DNA of 36,798 nt from Flavobacteriales bacterium UBA7878. GTDB lineage: Bacteria > Bacteroidota > Bacteroidia > Flavobacteriales > Schleiferiaceae. Below the pieces are notes generated by a model. The model was given only the letters and a program-made list of their open reading frames with translations. It was not told the origin of the DNA and ran no database searches. A program made the translations under genes and the position numbers. Where the stretch lies: assembly GCA_002501205.1 (NCBI GenBank), contig DLRW01000076.1:1-36798 (forward strand), written 5' to 3'. Shown in pieces: positions 7,443 through 15,619 of the stretch; position 1 is the first letter of the stretch, and every line of letters starts with the position of its first letter.

Positions 7443-8113
7443 GAAAGCTGCAGCGCTTGAGCTTTAAACCCTTTAAGAATTAACCAAATACTCAGTGTAA
7501 TTTCAAACAAGCCACCGGGCAGGGATAATAGGAGTCCAATTTCATATCCAAAAAGCTCTGCAAGGGTGCCAATACCAAATATCAAATAGCCCAGCATTCC
7601 CCAAAAGGCAAAGAATCTTGGTACAATCTGGGAGCGATACATCAAGCTGCAAAAGAGGATACCGCCCATTCCCCAAATGGTCATCCCTGTTTGATAAGCA
7701 TAAAAGTTTCCTTTGATCAGCAATTGGCTTATTAGGTCAAAATTGCCTTGCACTCCTGCCTCAGCACCAAGAGCTATTGAGCTTAAAGGAATATTCAGTA
7801 AAAGGAAAATAGCCCCAACAATCAGAATCAGAGTTGCTGCGATACCCGCACTGAGGTAGCCGTAAGTCAAAGTTTTCCCAAATGGCTTTAAGATCGGTAA
7901 CATCAGCACCGGCAAACCTATATTTACCAGGGTGTGGACTAATGCCATTTGGATATAACTCAAGATAAATGTGGATTCCTTTTCCTGGATAAGCTCAAAA
8001 GCATTACTCTTGTTTAAAAGATTGGCAATAAAACCATTACCAATACCATAGGACAAAAAGGCCAGGATAAAAAAGACCCCAAAGATGCGGGCCACTGTTT
8101 TTGGTGACTTCAT
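7439..8113 (-). CDS. DUF4386 family membrane protein
   Basis: This 224-residue protein has about six hydrophobic helices. Its beginning, MKSPKTVARIFGVFFILAF, is typical of the DUF4386 family. The members are small polytopic proteins of unknown function, often beside oxidoreductases or regulators. It lies 10 bases downstream of the oxidoreductase gene on the same strand, so the two probably share a transcript. Its stop codon overlaps that of the convergent Crp/Fnr gene inside one CTAG (7439-7442). Confidence 0.85.
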   Translation of the reverse strand: MKSPKTVARIFGVFFILAFLSYGIGNGFIANLLNKSNAFELIQEKESTFILSYIQMALVHTLVNIGLPVLMLPILKPFGKTLTYGYLSAGIAATLILIVGAIFLLLNIPLSSIALGAEAGVQGNFDLISQLLIKGNFYAYQTGMTIWGMGGILFCSLMYRSQIVPRFFAFWGMLGYLIFGIGTLAELFGYEIGLLLSLPGGLFEITLSIWLILKGFKAQALQLS

Positions 8114-8123
8114 ACTCTAAATT

Positions 8124-9056
8124 TTAAAGGCTGATAATCACATTACCTCTCTTATGTCCGGCCTCAACATATTGATGTGCCTCAACCATTTGCTCCAATG
8201 GATAAACCCGATCAATCACCGGCTTAATCCAATTTTGTTCGGTCAGAGACTTTAATTTGAGGAAGGCCACTTTCGGGCTCAAGGGAGTACCATGATCAAT
8301 AGATATATACTTCCCTCCTGGCAATAAGGCCTTTTTGCTAAGCTCTTTAAGTTTGGATGACTTGCTATTTCCAACGGCATCAAAAACATAATGATAGCGC
8401 TCTAAATCAAGCTCCGCGTTCTCCTTCTTATAATCAATATGCTTATCGCTTCCCAGGGACTTTACCAGATCGAAATTAGCACTGCTGCAAACACTGGTTA
8501 CTTCTGCACCCGCATACTTCGCCAATTGAATGGCCATGGTACCGATGCTTCCCGAAGCCCCATAAATCAGAATCTTATTTCCTTTCTTGATAGAGGCTTT
8601 GGTTAATAAATGAGAAGCCAATAAACCTCCATAGGGAATCGCTGCCGCTTCCTCAAAGCTTCTATTCTTAGGTTTCAGAGCGATATTCCAATTTTCTGGC
8701 AAGCAGATATAATCCGCATAAGAACCAAAATGCCTTTTAGTTGGCGACATGGATCCATAGGCAAATACCTCATCCCCCACCTTATACTGCGTCACCTTAG
8801 CCCCTTTGGCTTCCACCACCCCGGCGCTCACCATTCCTAAAATGGGATTACGAGGTTTGCCAAAGCCAAAGATGAGTTGAACCATAAACTTCGCAATGGG
8901 GGAAGCTTTAAGGCCCCTTATTAAAACATCGCTAGTGGTAACTGAGGTAGCACGGATCTTAATTAATACTTCATTGGATTTAGGCTCCGGTTTGGCTACC
9001 TCACTTAAAACCAAATGCTCTGCCGCCCCGTATTGCTTGCACTCTATTGCTCTCAT
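8124..9056 (-). CDS. Medium-chain NAD(P)-dependent oxidoreductase, quinone-reductase-like
   Basis: This 310-residue enzyme belongs to the medium-chain dehydrogenase/reductase superfamily. A GroES-like N-terminal domain (SEVAKPEPKSNEVLIKIRAT) is followed by a Rossmann domain with the nucleotide motif ILIYGASGSIGTMAIQLAKY near residues 160-180. The Cys ligands for catalytic and structural zinc are not seen, which favours the zinc-independent quinone oxidoreductase branch. It reduces an unsaturated carbonyl or quinone using NADPH by family analogy; the substrate is unknown. It is first in a two-gene minus-strand unit with the DUF4386 gene. Confidence 0.88.
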   Translation of the reverse strand: MRAIECKQYGAAEHLVLSEVAKPEPKSNEVLIKIRATSVTTSDVLIRGLKASPIAKFMVQLIFGFGKPRNPILGMVSAGVVEAKGAKVTQYKVGDEVFAYGSMSPTKRHFGSYADYICLPENWNIALKPKNRSFEEAAAIPYGGLLASHLLTKASIKKGNKILIYGASGSIGTMAIQLAKYAGAEVTSVCSSANFDLVKSLGSDKHIDYKKENAELDLERYHYVFDAVGNSKSSKLKELSKKALLPGGKYISIDHGTPLSPKVAFLKLKSLTEQNWIKPVIDRVYPLEQMVEAHQYVEAGHKRGNVIISL

Positions 9057-9298
9057 TGCTTTTTTGATTTAAAAATTCAACAAGGCAAAACTGCAAGAGG
9101 CTGAAATCAAATCCATTGACTTGGGTTAAGAAAGGACAAGGCTTTGAATTGTTTTCATTTTGAGGCAGATGTAAATTCAAACTCCCGAGCATCCAACCAA
9201 TCGATAGAAATCCTTAAAGCAGAATTCTGCAGCAATAAGACTATTCCCAATACCCTTAGTATTTTTAGGGCCAATAAAAAACCTAAGCCGCAAGAATC

Positions 9299-9895
9299 AT
9301 GAAACAAGATTTCAGTGAGATAATGTCGGGACATACCGATGACCAGCTTATCGAAATTGTAAAAATCAAAAGGGAAGATTATCAAGAAGAGGCTGTGAAA
9401 GCTGCGGAAATAGAACTTCAGAAAAGAGGTCTTGAAGTCAGCCAAATCAATTTAATTGAAGAAGTTCTTCAAGATGATTTAAAGCACAAGAGTCAGCTTG
9501 AAGCGACAAAAGTAAGTGCCTGGACCAGACTGCTGCATTTTTGCATCGATCTCCTAATTTACATTATCATCCTTTTTCTTTTTGGACTTATCCTGGAGCT
9601 TTTTAAAGTGAATCTAAGTCAAGAGAATGGCACTAAACTGGGCTACTTTTTACTTGTAAGCCTATTCTACGCCTATTATGTATTTATGGAATACCGCTAT
9701 CAAAAAACCATCGCTAAATTTCTTACACGAACTAAAGTGGTTATGGAAGATGGTAGAAAACCTGAACTAAAAGATATTCTCCTGCGTACCACCTGTCGAT
9801 TCATTCCATTTGATCGTTTCTCTTATTTTTTCTCAAATTTAGGTTTACACGACAAATTCTCAAATACCAAGGTTCTCAAAGACTCCATGGATTAG
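9299..9895 (+). CDS. RDD family membrane protein
   Basis: This 198-residue protein has a charged N-terminal helical stretch (about 1-55) and then an RDD-type membrane domain. The first helix begins AWTRLLHFCIDLLIYIIILF, with the Arg and Asp typical of RDD; a second helix follows near 115-135, and then YRYQKTIAKFLTRTKVV before a cytosolic tail. The N-terminal motif DQLIEIVKIKREDYQEEAVK plus LQKRGL is also found in modified form in the next gene. RDD proteins are of uncertain function, some with transport roles. The next gene is 75 bases downstream on the same strand. Confidence 0.8.
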   Translation: MKQDFSEIMSGHTDDQLIEIVKIKREDYQEEAVKAAEIELQKRGLEVSQINLIEEVLQDDLKHKSQLEATKVSAWTRLLHFCIDLLIYIIILFLFGLILELFKVNLSQENGTKLGYFLLVSLFYAYYVFMEYRYQKTIAKFLTRTKVVMEDGRKPELKDILLRTTCRFIPFDRFSYFFSNLGLHDKFSNTKVLKDSMD

Positions 9896-9970
9896 AATTT
9901 AAGTGACTTAGCAATCAATAAATTAGACTCTCGCCATTGACAGCCCGGCCAAATTCAATTATGAACAATC

Positions 9971-10639
9971 ATGTCCGAATCCCAACTATCCGTATTTAAA
10001 CGATTCAACGACTTATCCGAGGCCCAAAAACTGGCAGAGATTCTTAAGGACAAGGGCTTTGATGTTGAGTTGGCTGATAACTCACCGGCCCTGGATATCA
10101 CCTTTAGCGGCAATACCCTCGACAATCAGATAGAGCTTAAAATTCCGGGTGCAGATTTCAGAAAAGCGAAGGACTTGCTCTTCTCGGAGCTGGATATTAA
10201 TCTCGAAGAAATTGATCCCGACTATTATCTACTGGATTTTTCGAATGAGGAATTGCAAGATATCCTGCTTAAATGTGATGAATGGGGAGAGTACGATGTA
10301 CTACTTGCTCGGAAAATCCTTGCATCCAAAGGTGAAGACACCAGCGATGCACGGATGGAGGAATGGAAAATGCAGAGATTACAAGAATTGGCTAAGCCCG
10401 AGAATATCCCATTTATGTGGATAGTGATCGGCTATCTAATGTGCTTTCTCGGCGGCTTACTAGGAGTATTTATCGGTTACATTATTTGGCATCAGCAAAA
10501 AACCTTACCTAATGGCCAAAAGGTATATACCTACAGAGAATACGATCGTAAACAGGGACGAAAAATGTTTTGGCTTGGTTTAGCCATACTAAGTATAATT
10601 ACGCTTTACAAATTGCTCGTAGGACCTTTATATCTCTAA
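9971..10639 (+). CDS. DUF2007 (putative signal-transducing) membrane protein
   Basis: This 222-residue protein has an N-terminal DUF2007-like ferredoxin-fold region (LSVFKRFNDLSEAQKLAEIL through about residue 75). A helical linker follows (about 85-120, FSNEELQDILLKCDEWGEYDVLLARKIL), then two hydrophobic helices near 145-170 and 198-218 with a cytosolic loop. DUF2007 domains are thought to bind small ligands or partners, but no function is established. The linker resembles the N-terminal region of the neighbouring RDD protein. It sits 12 bases before the next gene, so 9299-11709 could be one transcription unit. Confidence 0.75.
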   Translation: MSESQLSVFKRFNDLSEAQKLAEILKDKGFDVELADNSPALDITFSGNTLDNQIELKIPGADFRKAKDLLFSELDINLEEIDPDYYLLDFSNEELQDILLKCDEWGEYDVLLARKILASKGEDTSDARMEEWKMQRLQELAKPENIPFMWIVIGYLMCFLGGLLGVFIGYIIWHQQKTLPNGQKVYTYREYDRKQGRKMFWLGLAILSIITLYKLLVGPLYL

Positions 10640-10651
10640 AAGTAATGTGCC

Positions 10652-11419
10652 ATGACCAAATCCTTTGCTTTAATATTCCTGTTCCTTTTAAGTGCAAAAT
10701 ACCAAGCCCAAAGTTCAGCGGAACTTAGGCTTACAAGACAAGGTCAGATCGACAGCCTGGTGACCTTCATCCAAAACAATCAGATCGCCCAACTGGCCCA
10801 AAGGGTACGCTATCCTCTAAAGCGTCCCAACCCGGTGCCCGATATCCAAAATGCCGCAGAATTCATTCGCTATTATCCTACTTTAATGGATTCTAACTTT
10901 CGGAGCAGCCTAATTAAACAGACCTATACCCCGGAAAACACGATTGAAAGGCATGGTAACATTGGATTGCTCAATGGGAAGATTTGGCTGGATGAGGAAG
11001 GTTGGATTATCAGCTTTAATCACCATTCTCCACAAGAACTGGCCTTACAGATGAAGCTCCATGAAGCCATTAAAGCCAAGATTCATTCCTCTGTTTCCAC
11101 CTGGAAAGAGAACATTTTAGTTTGCCAAAATAAGAAGTTCCTAATTCGAATCGATCGCTTGGAAAACAATGAACTTCGTTATTGCTCTTGGTCCAAAAAC
11201 AAGACAATATCTGACCCGCCGGACTTAATTCTCTTCCAAGGCAAGGAAGAGTTCCAGGGTACCATGGGAGGAGTAAACTATGTTTTCAGCAATGGGGATT
11301 GGACCTATAGCCTGGACCAGGTTCAGATGGCAGAGTCCATTGAAAACCTGGGATTATTTTTAAGGCTATACCGGGATGATGAGCTTGTATTAAATTCCCA
11401 GATGGAGGAGATCAAATGA
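10652..11419 (+). CDS. Exported hypothetical protein, 255 residues
   Basis: An N-terminal signal peptide (KSFALIFLFLLSAKYQAQ) predicts export, with cleavage around residue 19. The mature protein is a mixed alpha/beta sequence with an early motif RVRYPLKRPNPVPDIQNAAE and an internal EFIRYYPTLMDSNF. There is no membrane segment beyond the signal and no catalytic motif I recognise. It overlaps the next gene by an ATGA, so the two are translationally coupled. The function is unknown. Confidence 0.75.
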   Translation: MTKSFALIFLFLLSAKYQAQSSAELRLTRQGQIDSLVTFIQNNQIAQLAQRVRYPLKRPNPVPDIQNAAEFIRYYPTLMDSNFRSSLIKQTYTPENTIERHGNIGLLNGKIWLDEEGWIISFNHHSPQELALQMKLHEAIKAKIHSSVSTWKENILVCQNKKFLIRIDRLENNELRYCSWSKNKTISDPPDLILFQGKEEFQGTMGGVNYVFSNGDWTYSLDQVQMAESIENLGLFLRLYRDDELVLNSQMEEIK

Positions 11420-11709
11420 AAGAACTATTTCTATCCAAAGGCTTTTGGATTTCCATTCTTATATTTTCTATTCTAGGTGCGATTGCCTCCTTATTAATTA
11501 CAGCATTCGAAGAGGAGCCTGTCATTAAAGACTATGGCTACTTATGCCCACAAAACCCTGATTTCAAAAAAGTTATACCCGCGATTACAAACCCAGAAGA
11601 TAGTGTCGCACTTTATGACTTTCAAAGACTTATGTCCGGAGCATCAGATCGAGCCAGATTTGAAGGAATACTAATTCCAATTGGCAGCAAAGTTGGCCTC
11701 CTGAATTAG
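11416..11709 (+). CDS. Small membrane-anchored hypothetical protein
   Basis: This 97-residue protein has one strong N-terminal helix (KGFWISILIFSILGAIASLL), followed by a charged, predicted extracytoplasmic tail containing one Cys. It is coupled to the preceding exported protein by a 4-base overlap, so the two could act together at the inner membrane or in the periplasm. No family is recognised. Confidence 0.65.
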   Translation: MKELFLSKGFWISILIFSILGAIASLLITAFEEEPVIKDYGYLCPQNPDFKKVIPAITNPEDSVALYDFQRLMSGASDRARFEGILIPIGSKVGLLN

Positions 11710-11908
11710 GAGAATTGACATTCAAGTAAAGGCCTGCCAAGGTCTAAACCAATTGCAGAAGGCTCTTTAAAATTTAAAGGGAAAAACCTATCCAGACTAA
11801 AAGGGTATTCCCCTTATTTCAACTAAAATCGCTAGCCATCTTTAAACCAGGGCTTTACCAAGGTGAAATTATTCTACTTTAGAATATTGAACATTTAAAA
11901 ACCCTCTT

Positions 11909-12241
11909 ATGTCAACATTGAAAAAGACCTCTTGGCTTATTAATCACGCAAATACCGGCTCCAATGGAATTCTAAGTTTGGCTGGTGACACAACCGGTAC
12001 CTACAAACCCAATGGTGCTCCCCCACAGGATATAGTTTGGGGCGAAGCCTGGAATGGAGACACCTGTGCACTTTGGGTACTATTTCAAGGCTCTATGCAA
12101 CGCAATTGCATTCACATTTGGGGTATCGAAATGACCCTGGCCGGTGGCAAAGGAATGTCTGCTCTGGGAAATGCCAGTCCGATATCACCTACCGATACTG
12201 GCTATGTAAATGACAATCTAACCATTAGCCTTAACAGCTAA
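11909..12241 (+). CDS. Orphan 110-residue protein, Gly/Thr-rich
   Basis: This is a compact protein without signal peptide or membrane helix, rich in Gly, Thr, Asn and Trp, with 2 Cys. It starts MSTLKKTSWLINHANTGSNG and contains IVWGEAWNGDTCALWVLFQG and a repeated 'NHANTGS / GNASPIS' flavour. The composition suggests a small beta-sandwich or lectin-like fold, but I recognise no family. It is monocistronic: about 200 bases separate it from the upstream gene and a clear terminator follows 26 bases after its stop. Confidence 0.65.
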   Translation: MSTLKKTSWLINHANTGSNGILSLAGDTTGTYKPNGAPPQDIVWGEAWNGDTCALWVLFQGSMQRNCIHIWGIEMTLAGGKGMSALGNASPISPTDTGYVNDNLTISLNS

Positions 12242-12266
12242 TCTTTCAGATTCATCGAGTAGGACT

Positions 12267-12294
12267 AATCCCCGCCATAAGCGGGGATTTTTTT
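12267..12294 (+). terminator. Rho-independent terminator
   Basis: AATCCCCGC (12267-12275) and GCGGGGATT (12281-12289) form a perfect 9-bp stem with a 5-base loop, followed by a run of T to 12294. It ends the transcript of the 110-residue orphan. Confidence 0.92.
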
Positions 12295-12370
12295 AGGCCT
12301 TAAAATTGCAGAAAGGGTAGTACATCCTAGGATTTAAGATCAATAACTTGTACAACTGCAATATTTTGAA

Positions 12371-12919
12371 ATGACTCAAACCAGTCGAAAGCTAGCTAAA
12401 GTCCTATCTACATGGCTGGTACTTTCAGTTATGCTAGGCATATCAAGCTTTAATACCTTGGCTCAAAATGACTCCCTGCGCAGCCCACCCTCGTCCGCAT
12501 GCGATTCTTGTTTTATATTGGACAAGGAAATTTTCTGCTTTCAATGGAACTCTGACCGAAGCCTTAAACTAATTACTCGCAGCACACCTGCCCGCTTATT
12601 TCCACCTGAAAACTATGAAGCTTATTGGTCTAAAACTATATTTGAAGTTTACGATTCCGATGGCAAGCGACTCTGCCGAAAAACCAGTTTATTTCGATGC
12701 AAAGGTGACGCTACTATGATCTTACGACTTAATGCAATCAAGCTGCTAGATTCCGGCTATGAAGTTTTTTCAGCAAGGCAATTCCGGGGAAAAACCACGC
12801 ATAAAATTTATGATAGGTCCGGACGCTTTCTTAAGCAGCTTAAATCGGATGAAAGAACCATTTCCAGAAATATAAGTCAGGCTCTGTACAACTCAAGATG
12901 CAACAATGATTTTGAATAA
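12371..12919 (+). CDS. Exported hypothetical protein, 182 residues
   Basis: The N-terminus has a signal peptide after a basic start (LSTWLVLSVMLGISSFNTLAQ, cleavage near residue 32). The mature part has Cys residues in SACDSCFILDKEIFCF and a second half rich in basic and aromatic residues (EVYDSDGKRLCRKTSLFRCK). Two stretches shaped like YDSDGK and YDRSGR suggest short beta-hairpin repeats. Its 3' end overlaps the next gene by 14 bases in another frame. No family is recognised. Confidence 0.65.
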   Translation: MTQTSRKLAKVLSTWLVLSVMLGISSFNTLAQNDSLRSPPSSACDSCFILDKEIFCFQWNSDRSLKLITRSTPARLFPPENYEAYWSKTIFEVYDSDGKRLCRKTSLFRCKGDATMILRLNAIKLLDSGYEVFSARQFRGKTTHKIYDRSGRFLKQLKSDERTISRNISQALYNSRCNNDFE

Positions 12920-13427
12920 AAACCTAAGCAAAAAACTCTTACCCCATTCTGATCTTCAATTAAAAAGCCCTCTTTCAGAAAGTGAGGTTTGTCAGTATCT
13001 TGAAGAAAACCTGGAAGCAAAAAAAGCTTTACAGTTTAATTCAAAAGGCAAGTATCGAAGAGCCTTTGAAGGTGAGCTCAAAGGGAAAAACTTTGAAATT
13101 CGAAGAACGATAAATTATCAAAATTCCTTTCTTCCAAAAATTATTGGTACGATCCGCTCAAGCGGGCCTAATACCGAAATACATCTTAAAATGCGCCTCC
13201 CCAAAGGCCGATTACTCTTCCTTGGAGTTTGGTTTGCCATGATCCTTTTCTTTTTAATCCCAAACTTGGTTTCACCACCCGAAACCGAACAGCCAATCAT
13301 TTTGCAACTTGGTCCCATTGCAATGCTCATTTTCGCCTATTTACTTAGTACGATTGCATTTCAGTACGAAGTATCAAAAGCCATAAGAATCTTAGAAGAA
13401 ATCTGGCATATCGAAACCCACAATTAA
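12906..13427 (+). CDS. Hypothetical protein with two C-terminal membrane helices
   Basis: This 173-residue protein has a soluble N-terminal region of about 95 residues containing FEIRRTINYQNSFLPKIIGTI and THIHLKM-like strands (TEIHLKMRLP). Two hydrophobic helices follow at about 103-118 and 133-153, then a short C-terminal tail. The layout recalls small Bacteroidota membrane proteins with a PH-like cytosolic region, but I cannot name a family. It overlaps the preceding exported protein gene by 14 bases, which implies coupled expression. Confidence 0.65.
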   Translation: MILNKNLSKKLLPHSDLQLKSPLSESEVCQYLEENLEAKKALQFNSKGKYRRAFEGELKGKNFEIRRTINYQNSFLPKIIGTIRSSGPNTEIHLKMRLPKGRLLFLGVWFAMILFFLIPNLVSPPETEQPIILQLGPIAMLIFAYLLSTIAFQYEVSKAIRILEEIWHIETHN

Positions 13428-13514
13428 GCTCTTCACTATTGAGCTGCAAGCTTATTCCTTCAAATTAGGTAAATTGATATTTTTAGCATTCAATTTACAG
13501 TGTCTGCATTTCTA

Positions 13515-14090
13515 ATGACCGACTTTAAAAGCTTCTTCACCCACTTATGCCCTATCGAAGAGGATAATTGGAGAGCCTTCGAAAAGCTCTTTAAACCCAT
13601 GCAATTAAAAAAGGGTGAATACTTTATTGAGGCTGGAGAACAAGCAAGGGATATTGCTTTTCTGGAAGAAGGCATTATTCGGGCCTTCTACCGCAATGAA
13701 AAAGCTCAGGAATACAACAAACATTTCTTCCTAAACCCCTGCTTTATTGGAGGCTACAGCTCCCTAATCACCAAACAGACAAACTATATAAATCAGGAGG
13801 CTTTAAGCGATTGCCGGCTTTTAGTCGCTAATTATGCTGAGATTCTCCAACTCTACGAAAAAGCACCGGACATTGAAAGAGGGGCTCGAATTTTAGCCGA
13901 GAAATTCTTTGTTCAGAAGGAACAGCGAGAAGTAGAGATCGTGCTTTTAGATGCGGAAGAACGCTACCTGAAATTCCAAAAGGAGTTCCCGCAATTAGAA
14001 CAAAATATCGCCCAATATCACATTGCCTCCTATTTAGGAATTAGCCCCACTCAATTAAGTCGGATTCGTCGCAAATTGGCTGGCAAATGA
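13515..14090 (+). CDS. Crp/Fnr family transcriptional regulator (paralogue 2)
   Basis: This 191-residue regulator has a beta-roll domain (KKGEYFIEAGEQARDIAFLE, EEGIIRAFYR) and a C-terminal winged helix (SYLGISPTQLSRIRRKL). It is close in design to the proteins at 6861 and 26846. The open frame begins with GTG at 13500, but the ATG at 13515 gives the usual family N-terminus. No cAMP-binding Arg motif and no Fe-S cysteines are seen. It is followed at 56 bases by a darcynin-like gene and a dehydrogenase, likely its local targets. Confidence 0.9.
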   Translation: MTDFKSFFTHLCPIEEDNWRAFEKLFKPMQLKKGEYFIEAGEQARDIAFLEEGIIRAFYRNEKAQEYNKHFFLNPCFIGGYSSLITKQTNYINQEALSDCRLLVANYAEILQLYEKAPDIERGARILAEKFFVQKEQREVEIVLLDAEERYLKFQKEFPQLEQNIAQYHIASYLGISPTQLSRIRRKLAGK

Positions 14091-14146
14091 TTTCTTTACC
14101 TATGTAAATGGAATTCCCTTCGGACTGGTAGACTTTTGTTTTTCGA

Positions 14147-14584
14147 ATGAAATCAATAATGAAAAAGCTAAGTCTTCTTTTAGCAGCACTCTTCCTGCTT
14201 TCTGCCTTTAGCTCCTCCAATCCGAATGCCATGCATAGTAAAAAGCCCTATACCATTTTGGTATTACTCAATGCCAGTCCACAATGGTTAAGCCTCAATC
14301 GTGATGAACGCAGTCAATTTGTTGAAGAAGAACTGAAGCCCATCTTTAGTAAGGTGAATCCAGCGGTAGAAATTCGCCTATTCGACAGCGAATACTTCCA
14401 CGCTGCAGTTTCAGACTTCATGATAATCAGCACCAAGGACTTAAATCAATATAAACTCTTGATCGAAATGCTACGCGACAGCAAAATTTATGGCGTCCCC
14501 TATTTTGAAGTGAAGGATATTATTGTGGGGCAGGAAGAACTCTTTGAAGACTTCAATGCCCATTTTAAACAGGAAGAGCAATGA
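14147..14584 (+). CDS. Darcynin-like protein with N-terminal signal
   Basis: This 145-residue protein has a hydrophobic leader (MKKLSLLLAALFLLSAF from the internal ATG at 14159) followed by a domain resembling darcynin: YTILVLLNASPQWLSLNRDE, FDSEYFHAAVSDFMII and YFEVKDIIVGQEELFEDF. Darcynins are small alpha/beta proteins of unknown function that I know mainly without a signal, so the leader is unusual. ATG 14147 gives 4 more residues. The 3' end overlaps the dehydrogenase start (ATGA), which shows coupling. Family confidence is moderate. Confidence 0.65.
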   Translation: MKSIMKKLSLLLAALFLLSAFSSSNPNAMHSKKPYTILVLLNASPQWLSLNRDERSQFVEEELKPIFSKVNPAVEIRLFDSEYFHAAVSDFMIISTKDLNQYKLLIEMLRDSKIYGVPYFEVKDIIVGQEELFEDFNAHFKQEEQ

Positions 14585-15315
14585 AACTTAGTGGCAATAC
14601 CATTCTCATTACCGGTGGCTCTTCGGGGATAGGACTAGCCCTGGCAAAGCGCTTTATGATGCTGGGAAATCAGGTAATTATTAGCGGACGTTCGGCAGAA
14701 AAACTGAATCGAATTAAAAATGAAATCCCAGGAATCGCCACTTTCTGTGGAGATTTAAGTGAAAAGGAAAACCTGCTTCAATTGCAAAAATTCATTCAAG
14801 ATGAGTTCCCACATTTAAATATCCTGATCAACAATGCCGGCATTCAATACAATTACCGCTTAAACGAAGAGCGAGATATACTGGCCAAAATAGACTATGA
14901 ACTGGCTTGCAACCTAAATGCGCCTATTAAGCTCACAAGCTTGCTACTTCCCTTTCTTGAGAATCAAGACCATAGCGCCATTGTAAATGTGAGTAGTGCC
15001 TTGTTTATGGCCCCTAAAAAATCGGCACCCGTCTATTGTGCCAGTAAGGCCGCCCTGCACAACTTCACCCAGAGCCTACGCTATCAATTGGAAGAAAGCA
15101 AAGTTGAAGTTCATGAGATCATACCGGCCCTAATAGACACGCCAATGACCGCCGGTCGGGGAAAATCCAAATTGAGTCCTGATAAATTGGTGGATGAGTT
15201 CTTAGACAATTTTAAAGCGGGCAAAGAGGAAAGCTTTATTGGTAAAACCAAATTACTACGAATGCTGCTCCGCGTAGCACCACGCAAGGCTCAATCTTTG
15301 CTTAAGGATGCTTAG
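14581..15315 (+). CDS. Short-chain dehydrogenase/reductase (DltE-like)
   Basis: This 244-residue Rossmann-fold enzyme has the cofactor motif TGGSSGIG (11-18), NNAG, the strand NVSSAL and the catalytic pair Y152-x3-K156 (YCASK). The C-terminal IIPALIDTPMTAGRG is typical of the SDR group labelled DltE-like. It probably uses NAD(P)H on an unknown small carbonyl substrate. It is translationally coupled to the darcynin-like gene and lies downstream of a Crp/Fnr regulator. A hairpin at 15416-15442 may end the transcript. Confidence 0.9.
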   Translation: MKLSGNTILITGGSSGIGLALAKRFMMLGNQVIISGRSAEKLNRIKNEIPGIATFCGDLSEKENLLQLQKFIQDEFPHLNILINNAGIQYNYRLNEERDILAKIDYELACNLNAPIKLTSLLLPFLENQDHSAIVNVSSALFMAPKKSAPVYCASKAALHNFTQSLRYQLEESKVEVHEIIPALIDTPMTAGRGKSKLSPDKLVDEFLDNFKAGKEESFIGKTKLLRMLLRVAPRKAQSLLKDA

Positions 15316-15415
15316 TGCCATTAAGTTCGCATTGCTTTTAAGGACTTCATCCATCCTTTGTATAAAACTTTACTAATATTGTTGCGGCTAAGAGAACAGC
15401 AGTTTTCGATCAGCT

Positions 15416-15442
15416 AAATCACCTCATTTTCAATGGTGATTT
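15416..15442 (+). terminator. Possible terminator hairpin
   Basis: AAATCACC (15416-15423) and GGTGATTT (15435-15442) form a perfect 8-bp stem with an 11-base loop, 100 bases after the dehydrogenase. No T-run follows, so it could instead be a protein-binding palindrome or RNA processing site. Confidence 0.35.
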
Positions 15443-15569
15443 CACATTCACCCCACAAAAAACACCACTTTCCTCAATTAGATATTATTTGGTTTTCCAA
15501 GTTCTTAGTATGTGAGTACCACTTCTTCTGCTCATAGGACCTGTTCCTGTGTTTTAGCTTTTGAATGCC

Positions 15570-15592
15570 TCCTAAGCCCTCTAAGTTTAGGA
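15570..15592 (+). promoter_or_regulatory. Inverted repeat in the leader of the PKD protein gene
   Basis: TCCTAA (15570-15575) and TTAGGA (15587-15592) are perfect complements, ending 27 bases before the start codon. It may be a leader hairpin or an operator. Confidence 0.35.
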
Positions 15593-15619
15593 TCATAATT
15601 CAAACACAAAACACATTCT

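Larger units (their letters stand above)
15316..15619. other. Intergenic stretch between dehydrogenase and PKD protein
   Basis: It holds two inverted repeats (listed separately at 15416-15442 and 15570-15592). I see no additional open frame with support, no RNA gene and no clear TAnnTTTG promoter on the plus strand. Confidence 0.5.
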
